From Azospirillum canadense (lineage in GTDB: Bacteria > Pseudomonadota > Alphaproteobacteria > Azospirillales > Azospirillaceae), in contig NZ_JAOQNG010000010.1 in NCBI RefSeq assembly GCF_025961225.1, forward strand, positions 176,501 to 240,500: a stretch of 64,000 bases of DNA, written 5' to 3'. How positions within the stretch are numbered: position 1 is the first letter of the stretch; each line of letters opens with the position of its first letter. The position numbers and the translations under genes were made by a program. Positions 30,913 through 38,383 of the stretch are shown here, one piece after another. The notes beneath the pieces are model-generated. The model was not told the origin of the DNA. It searched no databases and saw only the letters and a program-made list of their open reading frames with translations.

Positions 30913-31137
30913 ATGGCCGATCTTGCGACCCTTCAGGCCCGGCTTGCCGAGGCCGAGACCGCTCTGCATCGCCTGAACATCGGCGAGACCGAGGTCAAGG
31001 TCAGCTATGACGGCAAGACCGTCGAGTATGCCGTCTCGCTCGATGCGCCGAAGCTGGAGCGGTACATCGCGACGCTCCGCGCCGAGATCGACCGCCTGTC
31101 CGGCAAGCCCCGCCGCCCGCTGTACATGAGCTTCTGA
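30913..31137 (+). CDS. Head-tail joining protein gpW
   Basis: The 74-residue product, LATLQARLAEAETALHRLNI then GETEVKVSYDGKTVEYAVSL, matches the gpW family: helix, beta-hairpin, helix; lambda gpW has 68 residues. The end, LERYIATLRAEIDRLSG, is the second helix. gpW plugs the portal after packaging and allows gpFII to bind. The gene sits between terminase and portal as in lambda; its stop overlaps the portal ATG. Confidence 0.88.
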   Translation: MADLATLQARLAEAETALHRLNIGETEVKVSYDGKTVEYAVSLDAPKLERYIATLRAEIDRLSGKPRRPLYMSF

Positions 31138-32687
31138 TGCGCCAAGCCGTTCAGATCCTCGACCGGCACGGCAACCCGATGCCGGCGCCCAGGCGGTTCG
31201 CCGCGGCCGACACGTCGTACGACGGCGCGTCGATGACCTCGCGCGAGCTCGCCTCCTGGCAGGTGCTGCCGACCTCGGCCGACGCCGAGCTGCTGCCCGA
31301 GCTGTCCACGCTGGTGGCCCGCTCCCGCGACCTGGCCCGCAACAACGGGATCGCGTCGAGCGGCATCCAGGCGATCCTGGACAACGTGGTGGGCTGCGGC
31401 CTGCGCCTGAACTCGACGCCCGATTACCGGGCGCTCGGCAGGGACAAGGCCTGGGCGGACGCCTGGAGCGCCACCGTGGAGGCGAAGTGGCGGGCCTGGG
31501 CGGAGACGACCGACTGCGACGCCGCCCGTTCGCTGAATTTCGCCGGCCTGACCGTCCAGGTGGCGCGCGCCGGCCTGCTCAACGGCGAAGGGCTGGGGCT
31601 GCCGCTCTGGCTGCCCAGCCGCGACCGCACCTATGCCACCTGCATCCAACTCGTCGAGGCCGACCGGCTGTCCAACCCGCTCGGCGAGCAGGACAGCGCC
31701 ACACTGCGCGGCGGCATCGAGATCGACCGCTACGGCGCCCCGCAGGCCTATTGGATCCGCAACAGCCATCCGGGTGACCTGCTGACCTGGGATCCCGGCC
31801 TGTACCAGTGGACCAAGGTCCCGGCCTTTACCCATTGGGGCCGCCGCCAGGTCATCCACGTGCACGACCGCGAGCGGACCGGGCAGAGCCGCGGCAAGCC
31901 GCTGCTGAGCTCGGTGCTGTCGCAGTTCAAGACGCTCGACCACTACGGCCGGGCCGAGCTGCAGGCCGCGGTGGTCAACGCCATGATCGCGGCCTTCGTC
32001 AAGAGCACCATGCCGGGCGACGCGCTGGTGGATCTGTTCGGCGGCGCCGACGACTATTTGGCGGCCCGCGCCGAGCACGCGGTGCACCTGAAGGGCGGGG
32101 CGGTGCTGCCGCTGTTCCCCGGCGACGAGGTGCAGGCTTTCACGCCCGCGCGCCCGGCGGCCGCCTTCGATGCTTTCACCAAGTCGGTCCTGCGCCACAT
32201 CAGCGCCGGCCTGAACATCCCCTACGAAATCCTGATGAAGGATTTCACCCAGACCAACTACAGCAGCGCCCGCGCCGCTCTGCTGGAGGCGTGGCGCTTC
32301 TTCAACGGCCGCCGGCAATGGCTGGCCACCTACTGGGCCTCGCCGGTCTTCGAGCTCTGGCTGGAGGAGACGGTGAACCTCGGCGAGGTCGAGGCGCTGG
32401 ACTTCTACCGGAACCGCTACGCCTACACGCGCTGCCGCTGGATCGGCGCCGGCAAGGGCTGGGTCGACCCGGTCAAGGAGGCCCAGGCCGCCAAGCTGCG
32501 CATGGAGATCGGCGTCTCGACTCTGGAGGACGAGTGCGCCGAGCAGGGCAAGGACTGGCGCGAGGTCGCCGAGCAGCGGGCTAGCGAGGCCGCGCTCCTG
32601 CGCCACCTCGGCCTGCCCGTGCCCTGGGAACAGACCGCCCCTACCGCCGCGGCCGGGCAGACCGCCGACCAGACCGGAGACAACTGA
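31137..32687 (+). CDS. Portal protein (lambda gpB family)
   Basis: The 516-residue product shows the lambda-type portal pattern: LVARSRDLARNNGIASSGIQ and ILDNVVGCGLRLNSTPDYRA near the N-terminus, then RTYATCIQLVEADRLSNP, QVIHVHDRERTGQSRGKPLL and LNIPYEILMKDFTQTNYSSA near the C-terminus. The portal forms the dodecameric DNA entry ring of the prohead. Its length is normal. Confidence 0.95.
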   Translation: MRQAVQILDRHGNPMPAPRRFAAADTSYDGASMTSRELASWQVLPTSADAELLPELSTLVARSRDLARNNGIASSGIQAILDNVVGCGLRLNSTPDYRALGRDKAWADAWSATVEAKWRAWAETTDCDAARSLNFAGLTVQVARAGLLNGEGLGLPLWLPSRDRTYATCIQLVEADRLSNPLGEQDSATLRGGIEIDRYGAPQAYWIRNSHPGDLLTWDPGLYQWTKVPAFTHWGRRQVIHVHDRERTGQSRGKPLLSSVLSQFKTLDHYGRAELQAAVVNAMIAAFVKSTMPGDALVDLFGGADDYLAARAEHAVHLKGGAVLPLFPGDEVQAFTPARPAAAFDAFTKSVLRHISAGLNIPYEILMKDFTQTNYSSARAALLEAWRFFNGRRQWLATYWASPVFELWLEETVNLGEVEALDFYRNRYAYTRCRWIGAGKGWVDPVKEAQAAKLRMEIGVSTLEDECAEQGKDWREVAEQRASEAALLRHLGLPVPWEQTAPTAAAGQTADQTGDN

Positions 32688-33529
32688 TGCTGCTGATGCC
32701 TGAGCCCGGCCCGGCCCTGCTGGCGCCGGCGTGGGTGCCGCGCGCCGCCGCCGTGGTGGGCGCGAGCGCCACGCCGCCGAAGGGCGCCGTCTACATCGGC
32801 GACCTCGGCGCCGGCACCCGGCCGTACGACGTCGTCAACGGCGTGGCGGTGATCAGCATCGCCGGGGTGATCGTGCCGACCTACTGGTACATCGGCTCGC
32901 CTTACGTCACCGGCTGCAACGGCCTGCGCCTGCAGCTCGCCATGGCCTTCGAGGACCCGGCCGTTCGCGCCATCGTGCTGCTGGTCAACAGCGGCGGCGG
33001 CCTGGTCAGCGGCGTCGCCGACCTCGCCGATTGGATCGTCGAGGCCAAGGCGGCGGCGGGCAAGCCGGTGGTCGCCATTCTGGCGGAGTTCGCCTACTCG
33101 GCCGCCTACTGGCTGGCCAGTGCCGCCGACAGCATCAGCGTGCCGCGCACCGGCGGTGTCGGCTCGATCGGCGTCATCATGGTGCATTGGGACCTCAGCG
33201 CGGCGCTGCAGGAGGCCGGCATCAAGGCAACGATTATCGCGGCCGGCGACCGCAAGGCCGACGGCAACGCCTATGAGCCGCTGCCCGGCGAGGTGCGCGA
33301 CCGCTGGCTGGCGGAATGCGAGGACATCCGAAAGCTGTTCGCCGCCTCCGTGGCGCAAAACCGCGCCGCGGCGGGCGTATCGCTCGACCTCGACGCCGTC
33401 CTCGCCTCGCAGGCCCGCACTTGGGAAGGCCCGAGCGGGACCGCCGAGGCGGTGGCGTCGGGCTTCGCCGACGCCGTGCTGGCGCCCGACCGGGCCTTCC
33501 AAGCGCTTCTCGACACCCTCACCACCTGA
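32687..33529 (+). CDS. S49-family prohead protease (gpC-like)
   Basis: The 280-residue product has an SppA/ClpP-type fold: VAVISIAGVIVPTYWYI, IVLLVNSGGGLVSGVADLAD (oxyanion region), the catalytic Ser in EFAYSAAYWLASAADSISVP (about 143) and the Lys in AAGDRKADGNAYEPL (about 191). In lambda this peptidase matures the prohead with the scaffold encoded in the same region. Here the scaffold gene is separate and follows. Confidence 0.93.
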   Translation: MLLMPEPGPALLAPAWVPRAAAVVGASATPPKGAVYIGDLGAGTRPYDVVNGVAVISIAGVIVPTYWYIGSPYVTGCNGLRLQLAMAFEDPAVRAIVLLVNSGGGLVSGVADLADWIVEAKAAAGKPVVAILAEFAYSAAYWLASAADSISVPRTGGVGSIGVIMVHWDLSAALQEAGIKATIIAAGDRKADGNAYEPLPGEVRDRWLAECEDIRKLFAASVAQNRAAAGVSLDLDAVLASQARTWEGPSGTAEAVASGFADAVLAPDRAFQALLDTLTT

Positions 33530-33540
33530 CGGAGCCCACC

Positions 33541-34041
33541 GTGAAGAACATGTTCGCCCACCTCATGGGCAGCGCCAAGCCGTCCACGGTCACGCCGCCC
33601 GCCGCTCCGGCCGCGGCACCGCAAGCGCCCGCCTCTGACCAGCCGGCCGCCACTGCTCCGGCCGCCCAGCCGTCGGAGGCGCCGCCCCCGTCCGCTGCCC
33701 CGGCCCCCGCCGCGCCGCAGGCGAGCAGCGAGGATGCCACCGCCCGAGCCCGGCAGGAGGAGCGCGCCCGCTGCTCGGCCATCTTCGCCGACCCCGCCGC
33801 CGGCGGCCGCGTGGCCATGGCCGCCACGCTCGCCTTCACCACCGACCTCTCCGCCGAGCAGGCGATCGCCGTGCTGAAGACGGCTCCGGCCGCCTCGTCT
33901 CCGGCCCCGGCTCCCGCCGGCAACCCCTTCGCCACCGCCATGGGGGCCATCGGCAACCCCAACGTCGGTGCCGACAAGCCGGGCGAGGGCGGTGACGACC
34001 CCAAGGCGCTCGTCGCGCAAATCCTGAAAGCCGGCGCCTAA
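33541..34041 (+). CDS. Capsid assembly scaffold-like protein (Nu3 position)
   Basis: The 166-residue product from GTG 33541 (or ATG 33550) has a Pro/Ala-rich linker over the first 75 residues. A helical C-terminal part follows: DATARARQEERARCSAIFAD, then TTDLSAEQAIAVLKTAP and NPFATAMGAIGNPNVGAD. The ERARC-x-AIF pattern is seen at the end of many S49-type prohead protease/scaffold proteins. It should act inside the prohead and be removed during maturation. Confidence 0.75.
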   Translation: MKNMFAHLMGSAKPSTVTPPAAPAAAPQAPASDQPAATAPAAQPSEAPPPSAAPAPAAPQASSEDATARARQEERARCSAIFADPAAGGRVAMAATLAFTTDLSAEQAIAVLKTAPAASSPAPAPAGNPFATAMGAIGNPNVGADKPGEGGDDPKALVAQILKAGA

Positions 34042-34051
34042 CGCCGGCTTT
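34027..34051 (+). terminator. Strong hairpin at the scaffold stop codon
   Basis: AAAGCCGGCG and CGCCGGCTTT form a perfect 10-bp stem around a 5-nt loop that contains the stop codon. CGCCTTTT follows. It lies between the protease/scaffold genes and the highly expressed decoration and capsid genes, as a partial terminator or mRNA-stability element. Confidence 0.65.
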
Positions 34052-34075
34052 CGCCTTTTCTGGAGAAGCATCCCC

Positions 34076-34438
34076 ATGGGCATTTTCAAGCCGGGCGTCA
34101 CGTCCGACGCCTATTCGCCGGACCTGCTGGTGGCCGGCGACTTCCCCCGCATCACCCGCAGCGTGACCCTGGCGACCGGCCAGAACCTCGTCCGCGGCGC
34201 TGTGCTCGGCAAGATCACCGCCTCGGGCAAGTACGTCCTCAGCACGTCGGCCGCGAACGACGGCAGCCAGACGCCGGTCGCCGTCCTGGTCGACGACTGC
34301 GACGCCAGCGGCGGCGACAAGACGGTCGGCATTTACGAAAGCGGTGAGTTCCTCGGCTCGGCGCTGACGCTCGGCGCCGGTCACACGCTGGCCTCCATCC
34401 GCGACGGCCTGCGCGACCTGAACATCCACATCCGCTGA
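34076..34438 (+). CDS. Head decoration protein (gpD family)
   Basis: The 120-residue product shows the family pattern: PDLLVAGDFPRITRSVTLAT, LVRGAVLGKITASGKYVLS and TPVAVLVDDCDASGGDKTVG. Lambda gpD (110 residues) trimers clamp the expanded capsid. A GGAGAAGCATCCCC leader provides the ribosome binding site. It precedes the major capsid gene. Confidence 0.93.
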   Translation: MGIFKPGVTSDAYSPDLLVAGDFPRITRSVTLATGQNLVRGAVLGKITASGKYVLSTSAANDGSQTPVAVLVDDCDASGGDKTVGIYESGEFLGSALTLGAGHTLASIRDGLRDLNIHIR

Positions 34439-34501
34439 CCGCCGGTCGGCGCCCCCACCTCCCCGTGCGCCTCGGCGCCACGTCACAGGGAACGAGCAGA
34501 C

Positions 34502-35524
34502 ATGAACATCTACGATACCGCCGTCCTCAACGGCGTGGTGCAGAGCCTGAAGCGTCCGAAGACCTTCCTCCTCAATACCGTCTTCGGCACCATCCAGACC
34601 GAGACGGCCGAGCAGATCGCCGTGGACATTCTGATCGGCAACCGCCGCGTCGCGCCCTTCGTCTCGCCGCTGGTGGCGGGCAAGGTGCTGACCCAGGACG
34701 GCTTCACGACCAAGCTGTACAAGCCGGCCTACATCAAGCCGAAGTCGGTGGTCGATCCCAACCGCGCCTTCAAGCGTCAGGCCGGCGAGCAGATCGGCGG
34801 CACGATGAATCCGCAGGAGCGCCTGATGGCCACCGTGCGCGCCATCATCGAGGACCACGCCGACCAGATCACCCGTCGCCTGGAGCTGATGGCCGCCGAG
34901 GCGCTGCGCCTCAGCCAGGTGACCGTCACCGGCGAGGGCTTTGAGACGCAGGTCGTCAGCTTCGGCCGCAGCACCGCGCTCACCATCGCGCTGACCGGCA
35001 CGGACAAGTGGGGCGACGCGGCCAGCACGCCGCTGGACGACCTGGAAGCCTGGGCCGAGCTGGTGCACAAAACCGAGGGCGCGGTCATCACCACCATCGT
35101 CATGGATCCCGACGCCTGGGCGGCATTCCGCCAGAACGCCCAGGTGCAGAAGCTCCTCGACGTCCGCCGCGCCGCCGGCACCCCGGTCGAGCTCGGCCCC
35201 TCCACCTACGTCGGCGGTGCCCAGTTCAAGGGCACCATCGGGTCCTTCGATATCTGGGTCTACAGCGAATACTACGAGGACCCGACCACGGGCACCGTCA
35301 CGCCGCTGCTGCCCAGCGGCACCGTGCTCGGCTTCGGTCCGAACGTCGAGGGCGTGCAGGCCTTCGGCGCCATCCGCGACGAGGCGGCCGGCCTGCAGGC
35401 GATGCCGATCTTCGTGAAGAGCTGGACCCAGGAGGACCCGAGCGCCCGCTTCATTCTGAGCCAGTCGGCGCCGCTGGTCTATCCGCGCCGCCCGAACGGC
35501 TCCTTCGCCGCCACCGTGCTCTAA
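34502..35524 (+). CDS. Major capsid protein (gpE family)
   Basis: The 340-residue product matches phage major capsid protein E (lambda gpE, 341 residues): PKTFLLNTVFGTIQTETAEQ, APFVSPLVAGKVLTQDGFTT, YIKPKSVVDPNRAFKRQAGE and WTQEDPSARFILSQSAPLVY. The HK97-type fold forms the icosahedral shell. GGAACGAGCAGAC lies upstream of the ATG. One of the most secure assignments in the window. Confidence 0.96.
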   Translation: MNIYDTAVLNGVVQSLKRPKTFLLNTVFGTIQTETAEQIAVDILIGNRRVAPFVSPLVAGKVLTQDGFTTKLYKPAYIKPKSVVDPNRAFKRQAGEQIGGTMNPQERLMATVRAIIEDHADQITRRLELMAAEALRLSQVTVTGEGFETQVVSFGRSTALTIALTGTDKWGDAASTPLDDLEAWAELVHKTEGAVITTIVMDPDAWAAFRQNAQVQKLLDVRRAAGTPVELGPSTYVGGAQFKGTIGSFDIWVYSEYYEDPTTGTVTPLLPSGTVLGFGPNVEGVQAFGAIRDEAAGLQAMPIFVKSWTQEDPSARFILSQSAPLVYPRRPNGSFAATVL

Positions 35525-35537
35525 GGGGAGGCCCGCC

Positions 35538-35714
35538 ATGAAGATCCGCACCGTCGTCTCCGTGAAGCACGACAGGAAGCTCCACACCCCCGGAACGGAA
35601 CTCGACGTGAAAGACGAGGCCGGCAAGGCGCTGATCGCAGCCTGCCATGCTGAGAAGATCCTGGTCGAGCCGGCCAAGAAGGCCGGTCCCGAGCCCAAGG
35701 AAGACGGCAAGTAA
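35538..35714 (+). CDS. 58-residue head-tail protein in the FI position
   Basis: GGGGAGGCCCGCC precedes ATG 35538. The product, MKIRTVVSVKHDRKLHTPGT then ELDVKDEAGKALIAA, resembles short phage proteins (DUF7210-like) found directly after gpE. The acidic Lys/Pro-rich tail (GPEPKEDGK) is probably flexible. By position it may replace lambda gpFI, but sequence similarity does not prove it. Confidence 0.75.
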   Translation: MKIRTVVSVKHDRKLHTPGTELDVKDEAGKALIAACHAEKILVEPAKKAGPEPKEDGK

Positions 35715-35780
35715 GCCGCACCGCCAGCGACATGGAGAGGGGCAGGCTTCGGTCTGCCCTTCGCCGCCGGGAGCCCGACC

Positions 35781-36086
35781 ATGGCCAATCCTTTTCAGCG
35801 CCTGCTCGACAGTACGTTCCTGAGGCTCGGCACAGAGGCCGTCTACACGCCACCCGATGGCGGAGCCCCGGTGCCCTGCTGGGTCACCTTCCGCCAGCCC
35901 GACGCCGAGTTTTCGGCGTTTGGCGGCGGTGTGACGCTGCCGGCGCGGATCGCCGAGGTGCGCGCCGCCGAAGTCGCCGCGCCCGAGGAGTCCGGCACGC
36001 TCGCCGTTGCCGGGCAGACCTACCGCATCACCCGGGCGACGCAGCCCGACGCCGATCGCCGCTTGTGGCGGCTGGAGCTGCAATGA
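35781..36086 (+). CDS. Head-tail attachment protein (gpFII-like)
   Basis: The 101-residue product begins MANPFQRLLDSTFLRLGTEA, and GTLAVAGQTYRITRATQPDA and LWRLELQ follow near the end. The beta-barrel pattern, with RVRITRA-like strand and terminal W-x-L-x-L, fits the FII / head-tail joining family (lambda FII has 117). It joins the gpW-portal end to the tail terminator. Its stop overlaps the next ATG. Confidence 0.8.
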   Translation: MANPFQRLLDSTFLRLGTEAVYTPPDGGAPVPCWVTFRQPDAEFSAFGGGVTLPARIAEVRAAEVAAPEESGTLAVAGQTYRITRATQPDADRRLWRLELQ

Positions 36087-36529
36087 CCCATGCCCGCCAG
36101 CAGATCCGCGAGGCCGTCGCCGCCCGGCTGGCCGGTCTCGTTGCCACCGTCGCCGTCAACCGCGTGCGCTCGCTGACCAGCGCCAAGCTCCCGGCCATCG
36201 CCGTCTATGCGCTGGAGGAGGACGCCGAGCGGATCAGCACCGGCCGCACGAAAGAGCGCCGTCTGACCCTCGCCGTGGACGTGTTCACCGCCGCCGGCTC
36301 TGACGATGCCTCGGCCGACCTCGACGCGCTGTGCGCGCAGGTCGAGACCGCGATGGACGCCGCGCCGCGCCTCGGCGGCCTCGCCAACGACAGCGAATTG
36401 ACCCGCACCGACATTGAACTGACCGGCGCCGGCGACCAGGGGCAGGGGTTGCCCGACCTCGCCGCCGCGCGCCTGCAGTACCGCATCACCTACCGGACCC
36501 CGCACGGGTCCCCCGATACCGTCGCCTGA
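36083..36529 (+). CDS. Tail terminator (gpU-like)
   Basis: The 148-residue product begins RQQIREAVAARLAGLVATVA and has LPAIAVYALEEDAERIST, RLTLAVDVFTAAGSDDASAD and a closing GLPDLAAARLQYRITYRT. This matches the minor tail protein U / tail terminator group (lambda gpU, 131). It caps the tail tube at its head-proximal end. Lambda gpZ would normally lie between FII and U; nothing intervenes here. Confidence 0.82.
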   Translation: MTHARQQIREAVAARLAGLVATVAVNRVRSLTSAKLPAIAVYALEEDAERISTGRTKERRLTLAVDVFTAAGSDDASADLDALCAQVETAMDAAPRLGGLANDSELTRTDIELTGAGDQGQGLPDLAAARLQYRITYRTPHGSPDTVA

Positions 36530-36583
36530 CCGCGGCGGACACCGGCGGCGCTCCGCCGCGCACCATCCACTAGGAGAGCAACC

Positions 36584-37045
36584 ATGAGCGGTGTTGTACA
36601 GTCCGCCGGTGCCAAGCTGTTTATCGGCACCACGGCGAGCAACGGGGCCTCGGACACCTACACCGAGGTCGCCGAGATCGAGTCCTTCGGCGAGTTCGGC
36701 AAGACCTACCAGAGCGTCAAGTTCAACCCGGTGGGGTCGAAGCGCACGCAGAAGCTCAAGGGCTCGTATGACGAGGGCTCGCTGTCGCTGACGCTCGGCC
36801 GCGTGCCGGACGATGCCGGGCAGACGGCGCTCCAGCTTGCCGTCGACGACAACGACGCCTTCAACATCAAGATCACGCTGGACGACGCCCCCGACGGCGT
36901 CGGCGCCAAGCCGACCACCTTCATCGTCAAGGCGCTCGCGCTGTCCTACACCACCAACATCGGCGGTGTGGATGGCGTCGTGAAGTCGACCGTGAACCTC
37001 GACATCACCTCGGACATCACCGAAACGGCGGCTTCGGCCTCCTAA
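36584..37045 (+). CDS. Major tail tube protein (gpV-like)
   Basis: The 153-residue product starts SGVVQSAGAKLFIGTTASNG and contains VAEIESFGEFGKTYQSVKFN and KLKGSYDEGSLSLTLGRVPD. This is the tail tube pattern of lambda-type siphophages. TAGGAGAGCAACC precedes the ATG. It lacks the Ig-like C-terminal domain of lambda gpV, hence the shorter length. After the stop lies a hairpin, GCTCTC-TCGC-GAGAGC (37049-37064). Confidence 0.85.
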   Translation: MSGVVQSAGAKLFIGTTASNGASDTYTEVAEIESFGEFGKTYQSVKFNPVGSKRTQKLKGSYDEGSLSLTLGRVPDDAGQTALQLAVDDNDAFNIKITLDDAPDGVGAKPTTFIVKALALSYTTNIGGVDGVVKSTVNLDITSDITETAASAS

Positions 37046-37137
37046 CCGGCTCTCTCGCGAGAGCGGGGCCGGCGGCGTGTCGGGCGCTGCCGGCCTCACC
37101 CTTCCCGACTCCCGACACCCCGACAAGGATCCCGACC

Positions 37138-37485
37138 ATGCAGATTTCCCAAGGCCGCAAGACCATCACCCTCGGCGACGAGACCGTCGAGATGCTGTGC
37201 ACGCCGCGCGCCGCCATGCGCCTGTCCGACGCGTTCGGCGGGCTGCTCCAGGCGCAGCAGCGCTGCATCGGCCTCGACATGACCGCCATCGTCGCGGTGA
37301 TCAACGCCGGCGCCAACCGGGCGGGCGACGCGGCCAAGCGCACCGAGGCGCAGGTGTTCGCCGCCGGCCTGCAGGACGTCGCCGGCGACGCCATCGAGTT
37401 CATCACCCTCCTGTGCAACGGCGGCAAGCCGCGGGGCGAGTCCGCGCCGGCCGACGAGGGCGCGGAGGGAAACGGCCAAAGCTGA
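37138..37485 (+). CDS. Tail assembly chaperone, short form (gpG-like)
   Basis: The 115-residue zero-frame product begins QISQGRKTITLGDETVEMLC and has TPRAAMRLSDAFGGLLQAQQ. It matches the tail tube chaperone position and the G-like family that coats the tape measure before tube assembly. It ends ten bases after a GGGAAAC slippery heptamer. Most ribosomes should make this form. Confidence 0.85.
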   Translation: MQISQGRKTITLGDETVEMLCTPRAAMRLSDAFGGLLQAQQRCIGLDMTAIVAVINAGANRAGDAAKRTEAQVFAAGLQDVAGDAIEFITLLCNGGKPRGESAPADEGAEGNGQS

Positions 37486-37730
37486 CCTTCGACGCCTACC
37501 TGGACGAACTGTTCAAGTACGCGACCGGGTGGTTGGGGTGGCCGCCGGACCTCGCGCTCGACACCCCGATCCCCCTGATCGAGTTGGCGCTCGACGGCAA
37601 GCTCGACTTCGTCAAGCGCACCAACCCGTTCGGGTCGGCTGACGACAAACCGGCCCCGCCGCCGCCCGACAAGGGCAAGGTCGCGCAGGGGCTGGCGGCG
37701 TTCCTGCGCGGGCGCAAAAAGGGCGAGTGA
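37138..37730 (+). CDS. Tail assembly chaperone, frameshifted form (gpGT-like)
   Basis: A -1 shift on G-GGA-AAC (37467-37473) joins 112 codons of gpG to 85 codons reading RPKLTFDAYLDELFKYATGW, LGWPPDLALDTPIPLIELAL and onward to 37730, about 197 residues in total. The second frame has no start codon of its own between the heptamer and its coding part, and its sequence is typical of the T extension that binds the tube protein. In lambda the ratio of G to GT is fixed by the same mechanism on GGGAAAG. Confidence 0.88.
37467..37473 (+). promoter_or_regulatory. -1 ribosomal frameshift site GGGAAAC
   Basis: The heptamer is in the correct X-XXY-YYZ phase relative to the ATG at 37138 (codons GAG-GGA-AAC). 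The zero-frame stop TGA follows at 37483-37485. Confidence 0.88.
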
Positions 37731-37739
37731 GGCCGGGCC

Positions 37740-38381
37740 ATGCTGATCGTCGGCCACATCACCGGCGACCTCAAAGCGCTGCTCAACGAGCAGCTCAACG
37801 AGGTTGCCGACGCCGCCCGCGCCGCCACGCGCGCCGCGGCCGAGGATCTGCAGGCGGAGTTGCGCGCGCAGGTGCGCGCCGCCGGCCTCGGCGTCGGGCT
37901 GGAAAAGGCATGGCGGCTCGACGTCTACCCGCGCGCCGGGCGCAAGTCGCTGCGCCCCGCCGGCCTGGTGTGGTCGAAAGCGGAGCGCCTGCACGACGCG
38001 TTCGATGGCGGCGATACGGTCACCGCGCGCGGCGGCAAGTGGCTTGCCATCCCGCTCGACGCGGCCAAGGCCGCCGGGCTCGACAAGAGCCGGGAGCGCC
38101 GCATCCCCGGTCGCCAGGGCAAGACCGGGCGCGGCGGCCAGATGGCGAAGTGGTCAAACGTCGCCGCCGCGGAAGGCCGTTTCGGGCGGCTGCGCTTCGT
38201 TCCGCTCGACGGCAACAAGCGGGCGCTGCTCGTCGCCGACGGCAAGCCTGGGGCGCCGGCGGTGCCGCTGTTCCTCCTGGTCAGCAAGGCCCGTGGCCGC
38301 AAGCTGCTCGACATCGGCGCCGCCGCGAAGAAGGCGGAAGCGCGGCTCGCAACCAACCTCTCCAACATGATCGGACGGTAG
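37740..38381 (+). CDS. DUF6441 phage tail protein
   Basis: The 213-residue product has a helical N-terminus (ITGDLKALLNEQLNEVADAA) and the DUF6441 signature: GLEKAWRLDVYPRAGRKSLR, PAGLVWSKAERLHDAFDGGD and GGKWLAIPLDAAKAAG. It resembles minor tail proteins of the gpZ / tail-completion class in length and pattern. Here it lies between the chaperone and the tape measure, not before the terminator gene as in lambda. It probably helps complete the tail tip or connector. Confidence 0.82.
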   Translation: MLIVGHITGDLKALLNEQLNEVADAARAATRAAAEDLQAELRAQVRAAGLGVGLEKAWRLDVYPRAGRKSLRPAGLVWSKAERLHDAFDGGDTVTARGGKWLAIPLDAAKAAGLDKSRERRIPGRQGKTGRGGQMAKWSNVAAAEGRFGRLRFVPLDGNKRALLVADGKPGAPAVPLFLLVSKARGRKLLDIGAAAKKAEARLATNLSNMIGR

Positions 38382-38383
38382 CG

